From assembly GCA_041591895.1 (NCBI GenBank), contig JBFHRE010000031.1:1-21085 (forward strand): a stretch of 21,085 nt of DNA, given 5' to 3'. A model generated the notes under the pieces. The model ran no database searches. It had not been told where the DNA came from and saw only the letters and a program-made list of their open reading frames with translations. Shown in pieces: positions 7,758 through 14,789 of the stretch. The position numbers and the translations under genes were made by a program. Numbering within the stretch: position 1 is the stretch's first letter; every line of letters begins with the position of its first letter. The stretch is from JBFHRE01 sp041591895 (GTDB lineage Bacteria > Actinomycetota > Acidimicrobiia > Spongiisociales > ZC4RG35).

Positions 7758-9197
7758 GTGACTCCTTCAGCCGACCTCGGCCTCATCGGACTGGCCGTGA
7801 TGGGCCAGAACCTGGCCCTCAACATGACCGACCACGGGTACACGGTGTCGGTCTACAACCGGACCACCTCGGTGACCGACGCCTTCCTCGCCGGTCCCGG
7901 AGTCGGACACTCCCTCGTTCGAGCCGAGACTCTCGAAGAGTTGGTTGCCTCACTGGCATCACCGCGCCGCATCATGTTGATGGTGAAAGCCGGGCCTCCG
8001 GTGGACTCGGTGATCGACCAGTTGAAGCCGCTGCTGACGAGTGGCGACATCGTGATCGACGGGGGCAATTCGCTCTACACCGACAGCGAGCGGAGGCACC
8101 ACGACCTGGCCGAAGAAGGAATCCTCTTTGTCGGTACCGGCGTCTCTGGTGGCGAAGAAGGCGCTCGGTACGGCCCCTCGCTCATGCCGGGCGGCGCCGC
8201 CGAGGCCTGGCCGCATGTCGCGGACATCTTCCGCGCGATCGCAGCCCGGGCGCCCGACGGCGAACCGTGCGCCGCGTGGCTCGGGCCAGGTGGCGCCGGT
8301 CATTACGTCAAGATGGTGCACAACGGGATCGAGTACGGCGACATGCAGGTCATCGCCGAGGCCTACGACCTCATGCGGGCGATGGGTATGCGACATCTCG
8401 AGATGGCCGAGACTTTCGAGGAGTGGAACCGTGGAGTTCTCGACTCCTTCCTGATAGACATCACCGCCCAGATCCTGCGCGAAACAGACGACGACGGCAG
8501 CCCTCTGGTGGAGAACATCCTCGACGCCGCCGGTCAGAAGGGCACCGGTAAATGGACGGTCATCTCATCGATGGAACTCGGTCAGCCGGTCACGCTGGTC
8601 GCCGAAGCGGTCTTTGCCCGGATCGTCTCGGCTCTCAAAGACCAGCGAATGCGGGCATCGAGCGCGCTACCGGGCCCCGGCCGGATGTCCGGGGTCGCAA
8701 TGGATGACCTCCGGGATGCGCTGTACGCATCGAAGATCGTTTCGTACGCCCAGGGTTTCATGCTGCTCGAGGCGGCTTCCGAGGAGCACGAGTGGGATCT
8801 GGACCTCGGCCTGGTGGCGTCGCTGTGGCGGGCGGGATGCATCATCCGAGCGCGGTTCCTCGATGACATCACGGCCGCCTACCGGCAGGCACCCGAGTTG
8901 GAGAACCTGCTGCTCTCCCCCTTCTTCACCAGAGCAATCGGTGCGGCCGAATCCGGATGGCGCCGGACGGTGCTCGCTGCGATCGAGGCCGGTCGGCCGG
9001 TGCCGGCGTACGCCTCGGCGTTGTCGTTCTACGACGGCTTCCGGTCCGCGAGGCTACCGGCGAACCTGATCCAGGCGCAGCGAGACTTCTTCGGCGCCCA
9101 CACCTACGAGCGGGTCGACCGGCCGAGAGGTGAGTTTTTCCACACGAATTGGACCGGAGAGGGAGGGGCGGCAACCGCCGGGTCTTACCAGGCGTAG
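7758..9197 (+). CDS. gnd: 6-phosphogluconate dehydrogenase, decarboxylating
   Basis: This enzyme converts 6-phosphogluconate to ribulose-5-phosphate and CO2 with reduction of NADP+ (or NAD+), in the oxidative pentose phosphate pathway in the cytoplasm. The 479 residues match the long homodimeric form. The N-terminal Rossmann motif is GLIGLAVMGQNLALN (8-22). IVIDGGNS is at about 98-105, GTGVSGGEEGARYGPSLMPGG at 126-146, and the catalytic HYVKMVHNGIEYGDMQ carries K185 and E192. The family signature ILDAAGQKGTGKW runs 254-266. The C-terminal tail includes HTNWTGEGG. GTG 7758 is supported by the TATGCT box 6 nt upstream. Two nucleotides after its stop begins a tandem palindromic repeat pair. Confidence 0.97.
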   Translation: MTPSADLGLIGLAVMGQNLALNMTDHGYTVSVYNRTTSVTDAFLAGPGVGHSLVRAETLEELVASLASPRRIMLMVKAGPPVDSVIDQLKPLLTSGDIVIDGGNSLYTDSERRHHDLAEEGILFVGTGVSGGEEGARYGPSLMPGGAAEAWPHVADIFRAIAARAPDGEPCAAWLGPGGAGHYVKMVHNGIEYGDMQVIAEAYDLMRAMGMRHLEMAETFEEWNRGVLDSFLIDITAQILRETDDDGSPLVENILDAAGQKGTGKWTVISSMELGQPVTLVAEAVFARIVSALKDQRMRASSALPGPGRMSGVAMDDLRDALYASKIVSYAQGFMLLEAASEEHEWDLDLGLVASLWRAGCIIRARFLDDITAAYRQAPELENLLLSPFFTRAIGAAESGWRRTVLAAIEAGRPVPAYASALSFYDGFRSARLPANLIQAQRDFFGAHTYERVDRPRGEFFHTNWTGEGGAATAGSYQA

Positions 9198-9203
9198 CCT
9201 GTT

Positions 9204-9252
9204 GAACCCTGGGTTCACCAACACCGTGACGGTGTCCACCAGCCCACAGTTC
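9204..9252. repeat. Palindromic repeat, left copy 1
   Basis: The unit begins with the odd palindrome GAACCCTGGGTTC, has ACACCG-TGA-CGGTGT in the centre and ends with CCCACAGTTC. Ends pair as GAAC/GTTC and TGGG/CCCA around the central 6-bp hairpin. It differs from left copy 2 at one position in 49. Confidence 0.85.
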
Positions 9253-9264
9253 GAGGGATCTGTT

Positions 9265-9313
9265 GAACCCTGGGTTCACCAACACCGTGACGGTGTCCAC
9301 CAGCCCACGGTTC
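9265..9313. repeat. Palindromic repeat, left copy 2
   Basis: This is a tandem copy of the preceding unit with a period of 61 nt. Its outer arms GAACC/GGTTC pair better than in copy 1. The last bases of the nuclease gene, including its stop at 9312-9314, lie inside this repeat. Confidence 0.85.
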
Positions 9314-10232
9314 AGCCCACTCGGTCATTGCCAAGCAGGAGTGACGACACAGCAGCGACCACCACTTCGGGCGTTTCTGTCACATCCTTCCACGTGAAGC
9401 GGAGCACCTTCCACCCCTGGATGGTTGCCATCCGGTCACGGCGGCGATCGGCTTCGAAAGCATCCATCCGCATGTGATATCGACGGGAATCCCATTCGAT
9501 AGCGACCATGTGGTCGGGATACGCATCATCGAAACGACGTCGCGGAGCCCAGGGCATGGCAAATTCAGAGGTCGGTCGGGGTAAGCCAGCTGTCTCGAGG
9601 AGGGCGCGGCCTCTCCTTTCGAGAGCAGAACCCGAAGGCGGACTCACGAGACGCTGGGCAAGGTAGGCCTTGATCATCGAGGAGCCAGGGCGGCCCCGTC
9701 GACACACATCCGCCGCAACAGCAGCCAGGACCTCGAGATCAACGCGATCGGTTGCAACCAGGTCATCGACGGCGTCGGCAAACCAACCCGGCGAAACCAC
9801 TGCGGCGAGATCTATGCATGTGCGGGCAACGTTGGTAGTCGGAAGTGCACCCACCTTCGTAATGTGGGAGGCCTGGATGTCGTGTGCACGCCTCACGAGA
9901 ACACCTGGGAACTCGTGCGTCGTTCTCGTGTGGACCGTCACGGTGATCGGCCCCTTGGTGAACACCTCCCAGCCATGAATGCGGGCGGCGGACTGGTGGC
10001 TCACAACCGCCGAGGGGAGGAGGGCGACGGCGGCGTGTAGGCGACTCGATTCATCTTCCCGGCCGGCGGTGACTTGGTATCCGAGGCGCCCAATCGGGCT
10101 CCACAGCCCGTCCGTGACCCGCCGCTGGATCTGCCGTCGAGAGAAGCCGAGATCGAAGGCTTGGTCGCGGCTGATCACACCTCCCTGCCCGCTGCTGGTC
10201 TCCATCGCTTGAATGTCCATTTCGAGGCTCAT
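9312..10232 (-). CDS. AbiEi-like HTH plus Vsr-type (DUF559) nuclease-domain protein
   Basis: This 306-residue protein belongs to a family that is often multicopy in actinobacteria. The N-terminus (about 5-55, QGGVISRDQAFDLGFSRRQIQRRV) matches the winged-helix AbiEi antitoxin-type domain. The C-terminus (about 205-300) matches the very-short-patch-repair endonuclease fold: RRFDDAYPDHMVAIEWDSRRYH holds the metal-binding D236 and E246-x-D248, and GWKVLRFTWKDV is the typical closing strand. The core acidic residues look intact, so catalysis is possible; the substrate is unknown. ATG 10232 was chosen. GTG 10247 and TTG 10268 are upstream in frame, and ATG 10220 is another option; none has a good ribosome-binding site. 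No partner toxin (AbiEii) is adjacent. Palindromic repeat pairs flank both sides, which hints at a mobile or co-evolving unit. Confidence 0.88.
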   Translation of the reverse strand: MSLEMDIQAMETSSGQGGVISRDQAFDLGFSRRQIQRRVTDGLWSPIGRLGYQVTAGREDESSRLHAAVALLPSAVVSHQSAARIHGWEVFTKGPITVTVHTRTTHEFPGVLVRRAHDIQASHITKVGALPTTNVARTCIDLAAVVSPGWFADAVDDLVATDRVDLEVLAAVAADVCRRGRPGSSMIKAYLAQRLVSPPSGSALERRGRALLETAGLPRPTSEFAMPWAPRRRFDDAYPDHMVAIEWDSRRYHMRMDAFEADRRRDRMATIQGWKVLRFTWKDVTETPEVVVAAVSSLLLGNDRVG

Positions 10233-10284
10233 TGAGCGATCGTCCACCAACCCACCGACAAAACCCAACGGATCGGCAGCCGTC

Positions 10285-10333
10285 GAACCGTGGGCCCACG
10301 AACACCGTGAGAGTGTCCACGAACCCAGGGTTC
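10285..10333. repeat. Palindromic repeat, right copy 1
   Basis: The unit begins GAACCGTGGGCCCACG, has ACACCGTGAGAGTGT in the centre and ends with GAACCCAGGGTTC. It is related to the left copies: the outer arms match best in inverted orientation, while the inner core matches in direct orientation. Confidence 0.85.
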
Positions 10334-10344
10334 AGCGGTAGGTC

Positions 10345-10393
10345 GAACTGTGGGCTCACGAACACCGTGAGAGTGTCCACGAACCCAGGGTTC
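10345..10393. repeat. Palindromic repeat, right copy 2
   Basis: This is a tandem copy of the preceding unit with a period of 60 nt and two differences in 49. It begins GAACTGTGGGCTCACG, and its outer arms equal those of the left copies read on the other strand. It ends 8 nt before the serB stop codon. Confidence 0.85.
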
Positions 10394-10401
10394 GGGGGAA
10401 C

Positions 10402-11577
10402 CTAGACCCCGTCCTGCTCGTCGGCGCGTTCGATGTCTTCCCGGCGGATCCCCAACAGAAACAGAATCGCATCGAGGTACGGCACCGACACGCTGGTGTC
10501 GGCCGCCTCCCTCACCGCCGGCTTGGCGTTGAAGGCGATCCCCAAGCCCGCCTCGGCCAGCATGTCGATGTCATTGGCGCCATCTCCGACCGCCACGGTC
10601 TGGGCGAGCGGAATTCCCTCCTCGGCTGCGATCCGGCGCAACAACTCCGCCTTGGTAGACCGATCCACCACCGGGCCGAGCAACTCCCCGGTGAGCCGAC
10701 CATCCACGATTTCCAGACGGTTCGCATACGAACGGTCGATCGACAACTGACCGGCGACCCGGTCGGCGAACACATCGAATCCGCCACTGACGATGACCAC
10801 CCTCAGACCCAGCCGCCGCAAGGTTCTCGTGAAGGTACGCGCTCCGGGAGTCAGTCGGATGCCGTCGGCCACACGGACCAGTGCATCCTCGTTTAGGCCG
10901 GCCAGCAACCGCACGCGATCGCGCAGCGCAGCCTCGAAATCGACATCTCCCTCCATCGCCCGGGAGGTGATCGCCGCGACCTCCGCTTCGACCCCCGCCT
11001 CGGCGGCCAGCAGGTCGATCACCTCATCCCGGATCAGCGTGGAGTCCATGTCGATCACGACCAGCCTCTTTGCCCGGCGGTAGAGACCCTCCGCCTGGAT
11101 CGCGACGTCGATGTGCTGGTCGGCCGCTGCCCCACCCAGGAGGCGTCGCATCGCTTCGAGATCGCCTCCTGACACCGCCAGTTCGTAGCTGACCACCGGT
11201 TGGACGGAGAGCCTGGCAATCCGCTCGATATTCCCGCCACCGGCGGCAACGGCCCGCGCGACGGCGCCGAACGCCGTGGCTCCCACCACAGGGGCGATCA
11301 TCGTGACGACCGAGCGCCCGTTCTCGGCAACGTCCTGGTCCTCGATCACCTCGAAGTCGACGTGCAGGTCCCTCTCCCAGCCGTAGAACACCAGGTCCTT
11401 GACAGCGACACTTCCCTCGGGAACCCGGATCAAGCAACCCAGGTTGAGCCGACCCCGTACCACCACCTGCTCGACGTCTACGAGTTCTACGTTCCCGGCG
11501 GTGAACAGGTCCATCAAACCGGCGGTGATACCCGGCCGGTCGCGACCGGACACACGCACGAGGATGGTCGACGACAT
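10402..11577 (-). CDS. serB: Phosphoserine phosphatase with two N-terminal ACT domains
   Basis: SerB hydrolyses O-phosphoserine to serine, the last step of serine biosynthesis, in the cytoplasm. The 391 residues have the ACT-ACT-HAD layout known from mycobacterial SerB2. ACT 1 lies at about 4-80 (VSGRDRPGITAGLMDLF) and ACT 2 at about 90-162, and these likely bind amino acids for feedback control. The HAD phosphatase lies at about 172-385 with nucleophile motif DMDSTLI (D176, D178), SGG at 264-266, K309 and GDGANDIDM at 331-339. ATG 11577 begins at the ACT domain. The frame stays open to 12276, but that part lies antisense to pepN and has no family match. A TATCCT box 8 nt upstream suggests a very short leader. 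It is divergent from pepN across a 180-bp region. Confidence 0.95.
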   Translation of the reverse strand: MSSTILVRVSGRDRPGITAGLMDLFTAGNVELVDVEQVVVRGRLNLGCLIRVPEGSVAVKDLVFYGWERDLHVDFEVIEDQDVAENGRSVVTMIAPVVGATAFGAVARAVAAGGGNIERIARLSVQPVVSYELAVSGGDLEAMRRLLGGAAADQHIDVAIQAEGLYRRAKRLVVIDMDSTLIRDEVIDLLAAEAGVEAEVAAITSRAMEGDVDFEAALRDRVRLLAGLNEDALVRVADGIRLTPGARTFTRTLRRLGLRVVIVSGGFDVFADRVAGQLSIDRSYANRLEIVDGRLTGELLGPVVDRSTKAELLRRIAAEEGIPLAQTVAVGDGANDIDMLAEAGLGIAFNAKPAVREAADTSVSVPYLDAILFLLGIRREDIERADEQDGV

Positions 11578-11585
11578 CGGGCGGC

Positions 11586-11591
11586 AGGATA
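11586..11591 (-). promoter_or_regulatory. -10 box of serB
   Basis: TATCCT on the minus strand is followed by 8 nt and then the ATG at 11577. This would give a leader of only one or two nucleotides. Confidence 0.5.
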
Positions 11592-11739
11592 CCGGGGCCG
11601 CGATTGTCCCCAGCCGTCGCCCTGACCGCCGACGACCCGGAGCAACGGACTGAGACGCGCCGCCTACTCCGACCAGTGTCGGCTGGGATCCGGCAGGCAT
11701 CGTCTCGGCAACGGTGGCCGAGTTGGGGCCGTTGATCGT

Positions 11740-11745
11740 TAAGCT
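11740..11745 (+). promoter_or_regulatory. -10 box of pepN
   Basis: TAAGCT lies 12 nt before ATG 11758, so the predicted transcript has a leader of about 5-6 nt without a Shine-Dalgarno sequence. Confidence 0.45.
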
Positions 11746-11757
11746 CGCCACGCTGAA

Positions 11758-14316
11758 ATGACGAATCCTCACCGGCTCCCGGCCAGCGTCGTTCCCCATC
11801 ACTACCGAATCCGGATCGAGCCCGATCTGGACGCAGCAACGTTCTCCGGAACCGTCTCGATCGACATTGAAACGCTCGACCCGGTCGAGCACATCGACCT
11901 CCACGCTCTCGACCTCGAAATCACCAGCGCGCACCTCGTAACCGATGAGAGCCGTCAAAGCCTCGAAGTGAAGCCGGTCCCGGAGTGGCAGCGGATCCGA
12001 GTCTCGACCGGGAAGAGGATCGACCCCGGTCGCGCCACCCTCGACCTCGCCTTCACGGGGATCCTCAACGATCTCTTGGTCGGGTTCTATCGGTCCACGT
12101 ACGTCGATGGCGACGGTGTCGAGCAGACCATCGCCACGACTCAGTTCGAAGCGACCGATGCCCGTCGGGCATTCCCTTGTTTCGACGAACCGATCTTCAA
12201 GGCGACATTCGGCCTCACGCTCACGGTCCCCGACCACCTGATGGCGATCTCGAACTACCCCGAGATCGCCAGGCAACCGCTCGGCGACGGGCGCTCAGAG
12301 GTGACTTTCGAGAACACCATGAAGATGTCGAGTTACCTGGTGGCGTTCGTGATGGGTCCGTTCGAGGCGACCGATCCGCTCGACGTCGACGGAATTCCCA
12401 CCCGAATCGTCGTCCCTCGAGGCAAGCTCCATCTGGCTTCCTACGCGCTCGAGTGCTCGGCCTTCGTCCTCAGATACATGGCCGAGTACTACGGGATTCC
12501 CTATCCCGGCACGAAGTTGGATCACGTCGCCATCCCAGACTTCGCCTTCGGTGCGATGGAGAACCTCGGGTGCATCACCTACCGGGAATCCACGCTCCTG
12601 GTCGACCGGGATCGTTCGAGCCAGAGCGAGAAGCTCAGAGTCCTGGACACGGTCGGACATGAGATTGCCCACATGTGGTTTGGCGATCTCGTGACGATGG
12701 AGTGGTGGGACGGAATCTGGCTCAACGAAGCCTTCGCCACGTTCATGGAGATGAAAGCCACCGACGCCGCCCGTCCCGAATGGAAGCGGTGGCTCGCCTT
12801 CGCGGCCGAGGAGCGGCCGTGGGCTTACGGGATCGACTCCCTTCACACATCGCGGCCCGTCGAATTCCCGGTCGGTTCCCCGGACGAGGCGAACGAGATG
12901 TTCGACGCCCTCACCTATGGCAAGGGCTCTTCGGTGCTCCGGATGATGGAGCAGTTCGTCGGAGAGGACGCATTCCGCGCCGGCGTCGGGGCGTATCTGG
13001 AAGCGCACTCATACTCGAACACGGTCACCGAGGACCTGTGGACGGCTCTCGACGCGGCCGCGGGCGGCGGTGTGGCGTCGGCAATGACGACCTGGATTCA
13101 CCAGCGCGGATATCCGCAGATCGACGTTGCCACGTCCGATGGTGAGATTCGCCTCACACAGCGCAGGTACCTCTCGCTTCCCGATGAAACCGATACGACC
13201 CAGTGGACGATCCCCGTAGTCGTCAGGGGCACGGCCGGAGGTGAGCCGTTCTCGTCGCGGTGGATGGTCGATGCGCCCGAAGGCAAGATCGCGATCGGCG
13301 GGCCAATCGAATGGTTCGTAGTGAATGCCGGCGGCCACGGCTACTACCGGGTCAACTACGCGGCCGGCGACCTCGCCCTCTTGGTGAACCGTCTCGAGAG
13401 CCTCGACGACATCGAGCGGTTCTGTCTGCTCGACGATGCCTGGGCATTCGTTGAGGCCGGCCAGATCGACCTCACGCGCTTCCTCGACCTGGTCGGCCGC
13501 TTCCGGCTCGAGACAGAGCAGTCCATCCTCCAGCGACTCATTCAGACCGTCGGTCGAGTGTCTCATCACCTCGTCGACGACGAAACCCGATCCGGCTTTC
13601 GGTCGTGGCTGGCGACGGTGTTACGGCCCGCATACGAGCGCTTGGGCTGGGAGCCAGGACCCGATGACACCGACCTCGATCGCCGTATGCGCGGCCAGGT
13701 GATCGGTGCAATGGGTCGACTGGTCGAGGACGAAGAGGTCATCACCCGGGCTGTCGACATCGGACGCCGCTGGTTGAAAGATCCTCTAGATCTGGATCCG
13801 GACGTCGCACAGGCGTGTGTGCACATCCTCGCCGGCCGCATGGGTGGAGACCTGTCACACGATCTCTGGATCGCCTACGAGGGCACGGTCGACCCGCTGC
13901 GACAGCTCCGGTTGTTGCACGCCATGGCCAACGGCGGCGACGAGCGGTCGGTGAACGTCACCGTCGATGCGATCTTGGCCAACAAGATCCGATCCCAGGA
14001 CGCAGCCTGGGTGAGTGGCGAGCTGCTCTCCGACCGCCGGTCCGGCGAGTCGGCCTGGCGACGGATCCGGTCCGACTGGAGAACGCTCACAGCCCGGATG
14101 CCTTCGATGACGATCAGCCGGCTGGTCGAGGGTCTTCCTGCTCTGTCGAAGGCGGCGGTAGCGGCCGACGTGAACGCCTTCTTTGCCGAGACACCTCTTC
14201 CGGCCATCGAGCGGGCGCTCTCGCAGCAGTTGGAGCGCCTCGAGGTGAACGTCAGGCTGCGGAAGTCCCAGAGCGCGGCCGCCGCCGGCTATTTCTCCGC
14301 GATCTCCAGCGACTGA
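11758..14316 (+). CDS. pepN: M1-family zinc aminopeptidase
   Basis: This cytoplasmic metallopeptidase removes N-terminal residues from peptides, serving peptide turnover. The 852 residues resemble the puromycin-sensitive/ERAP type of M1 peptidase. An N-terminal beta-saddle domain covers about 8-210 and contains QFEATDARRAFPCFDEP. The catalytic domain carries GAMEN at 265-269, the zinc motif HEIAHMWFGD at 301-310 (H301, E302, H305) and the third zinc ligand E324 in NEAFA, giving the canonical HExxH-x18-E. A transition-state tyrosine is likely in the DALTYGKGSSVL stretch. A beta-sandwich follows, and then a helical ERAP1-C-like domain from about 525 to the end. No signal peptide is seen. ATG 11758 lies just behind a TAAGCT -10 box. 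It is convergent with rplL through a shared terminator. Confidence 0.95.
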   Translation: MTNPHRLPASVVPHHYRIRIEPDLDAATFSGTVSIDIETLDPVEHIDLHALDLEITSAHLVTDESRQSLEVKPVPEWQRIRVSTGKRIDPGRATLDLAFTGILNDLLVGFYRSTYVDGDGVEQTIATTQFEATDARRAFPCFDEPIFKATFGLTLTVPDHLMAISNYPEIARQPLGDGRSEVTFENTMKMSSYLVAFVMGPFEATDPLDVDGIPTRIVVPRGKLHLASYALECSAFVLRYMAEYYGIPYPGTKLDHVAIPDFAFGAMENLGCITYRESTLLVDRDRSSQSEKLRVLDTVGHEIAHMWFGDLVTMEWWDGIWLNEAFATFMEMKATDAARPEWKRWLAFAAEERPWAYGIDSLHTSRPVEFPVGSPDEANEMFDALTYGKGSSVLRMMEQFVGEDAFRAGVGAYLEAHSYSNTVTEDLWTALDAAAGGGVASAMTTWIHQRGYPQIDVATSDGEIRLTQRRYLSLPDETDTTQWTIPVVVRGTAGGEPFSSRWMVDAPEGKIAIGGPIEWFVVNAGGHGYYRVNYAAGDLALLVNRLESLDDIERFCLLDDAWAFVEAGQIDLTRFLDLVGRFRLETEQSILQRLIQTVGRVSHHLVDDETRSGFRSWLATVLRPAYERLGWEPGPDDTDLDRRMRGQVIGAMGRLVEDEEVITRAVDIGRRWLKDPLDLDPDVAQACVHILAGRMGGDLSHDLWIAYEGTVDPLRQLRLLHAMANGGDERSVNVTVDAILANKIRSQDAAWVSGELLSDRRSGESAWRRIRSDWRTLTARMPSMTISRLVEGLPALSKAAVAADVNAFFAETPLPAIERALSQQLERLEVNVRLRKSQSAAAAGYFSAISSD

Positions 14317-14327
14317 AGAACCAATGC

Positions 14328-14361
14328 AAGAGAGGGAGCCGGCGCACCGGCTCCCTCTCTT
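14328..14361. terminator. Bidirectional terminator between pepN and rplL
   Basis: A perfect 14-bp stem, AGAGAGGGAGCCGG (14329-14342) with its complement at 14347-14360, has a CGCA loop. One more A-T pair extends it at each end. It is 11 nt after the pepN stop and 36 nt beyond the rplL stop, and short T-rich runs follow on both strands. Confidence 0.85.
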
Positions 14362-14397
14362 CAGACCTTTTGCTCGGTCCTTCTGTCCGGACTGAGA

Positions 14398-14787
14398 TCA
14401 GGTCAGCTCAACCTTGGCGCCGGCGCCTTCCAGCTGGGCCTTGGCCTTCTCGGCAGCCTCCTTGTCGACCGCCTCGAGCACCGGCTTCGGTGCACCGTCG
14501 ACCAGGTCCTTGGCCTCCTTGAGCCCGAGGCTCGTGATGGCCCGGACTTCCTTGATGACCTTGATCTTCTCGGCGCCCGCCTCGAGAAGCATCACGGTGA
14601 ACTCGTCCTTCTCCTCGGCTGCGGGAGCGTCGGCCGCTCCACCACCGGCAGCGACGGCCACGGCGGCCATTGGAGCAGCGGCGGTTACGTCGAAACGGTC
14701 CTCGAACGCATCCAGGAACTCCTTGAGCTCGAGGACGGTCATCTCTTCGAAGACGCTCAACAGCTCGTCGGTCTTCATCTTTGCCAT
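14398..14787 (-). CDS. rplL: 50S ribosomal protein L7/L12
   Basis: L7/L12 forms the flexible ribosomal stalk that recruits elongation factors and stimulates their GTPase activity; it binds as dimers to L10. The 129 residues comprise the N-terminal dimerisation helices (KTDELLSVFEEMTVLELKEFLDAFEDRF), an Ala/Gly hinge at about 36-58, and the conserved C-terminal domain (EFTVMLLEAGAEKIKVIKEVRAITSLGLKEAKDLVDGAPKPV). ATG 14787 was chosen because AGGAGG stands 7 nt upstream. ATG 14793 is in frame but overlaps the rplJ stop and sits too close to that site. The ribosome-binding site lies inside the last glutamate codons of rplJ, with 2 nt between stop and start, so the two are co-translated. Confidence 0.97.
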   Translation of the reverse strand: MAKMKTDELLSVFEEMTVLELKEFLDAFEDRFDVTAAAPMAAVAVAAGGGAADAPAAEEKDEFTVMLLEAGAEKIKVIKEVRAITSLGLKEAKDLVDGAPKPVLEAVDKEAAEKAKAQLEGAGAKVELT

Positions 14788-14789
14788 GT

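Larger units (their letters stand above)
9199..10395. mobile_element. Candidate cassette: nuclease gene bracketed by palindromic repeat pairs
   Basis: The segment fills exactly the space between the gnd stop (9197) and the serB stop (10402). It consists of two 49-nt palindromic repeats at 9204-9313, one gene for an HTH/DUF559-type protein, and two related repeats at 10285-10393. There is no transposase and no clear target-site duplication. The reading as a mobile or domesticated unit is inference from layout; the repeats could also act as transcription terminators. Confidence 0.4.

Noticed and set aside
9054..9300. Minus-strand peptides starting VDTVTVLVNPGF in the repeats
   Set aside because: The right repeats give a similar VDTLTVFV peptide, but this follows from the DNA palindrome; changes between copies alter residues and no start site or conservation supports translation.
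9204..9313. Repeat-spacer pattern resembling a CRISPR array
   Set aside because: There are only two units per side, the repeats are 49 nt with a gap of about 11-12 nt, and no cas genes are near. They are palindromic elements.
11578..12276. Upstream extension of the serB reading frame
   Set aside because: It lies antisense to pepN, shows no family similarity, and the ACT domain starts at the ATG 11577.
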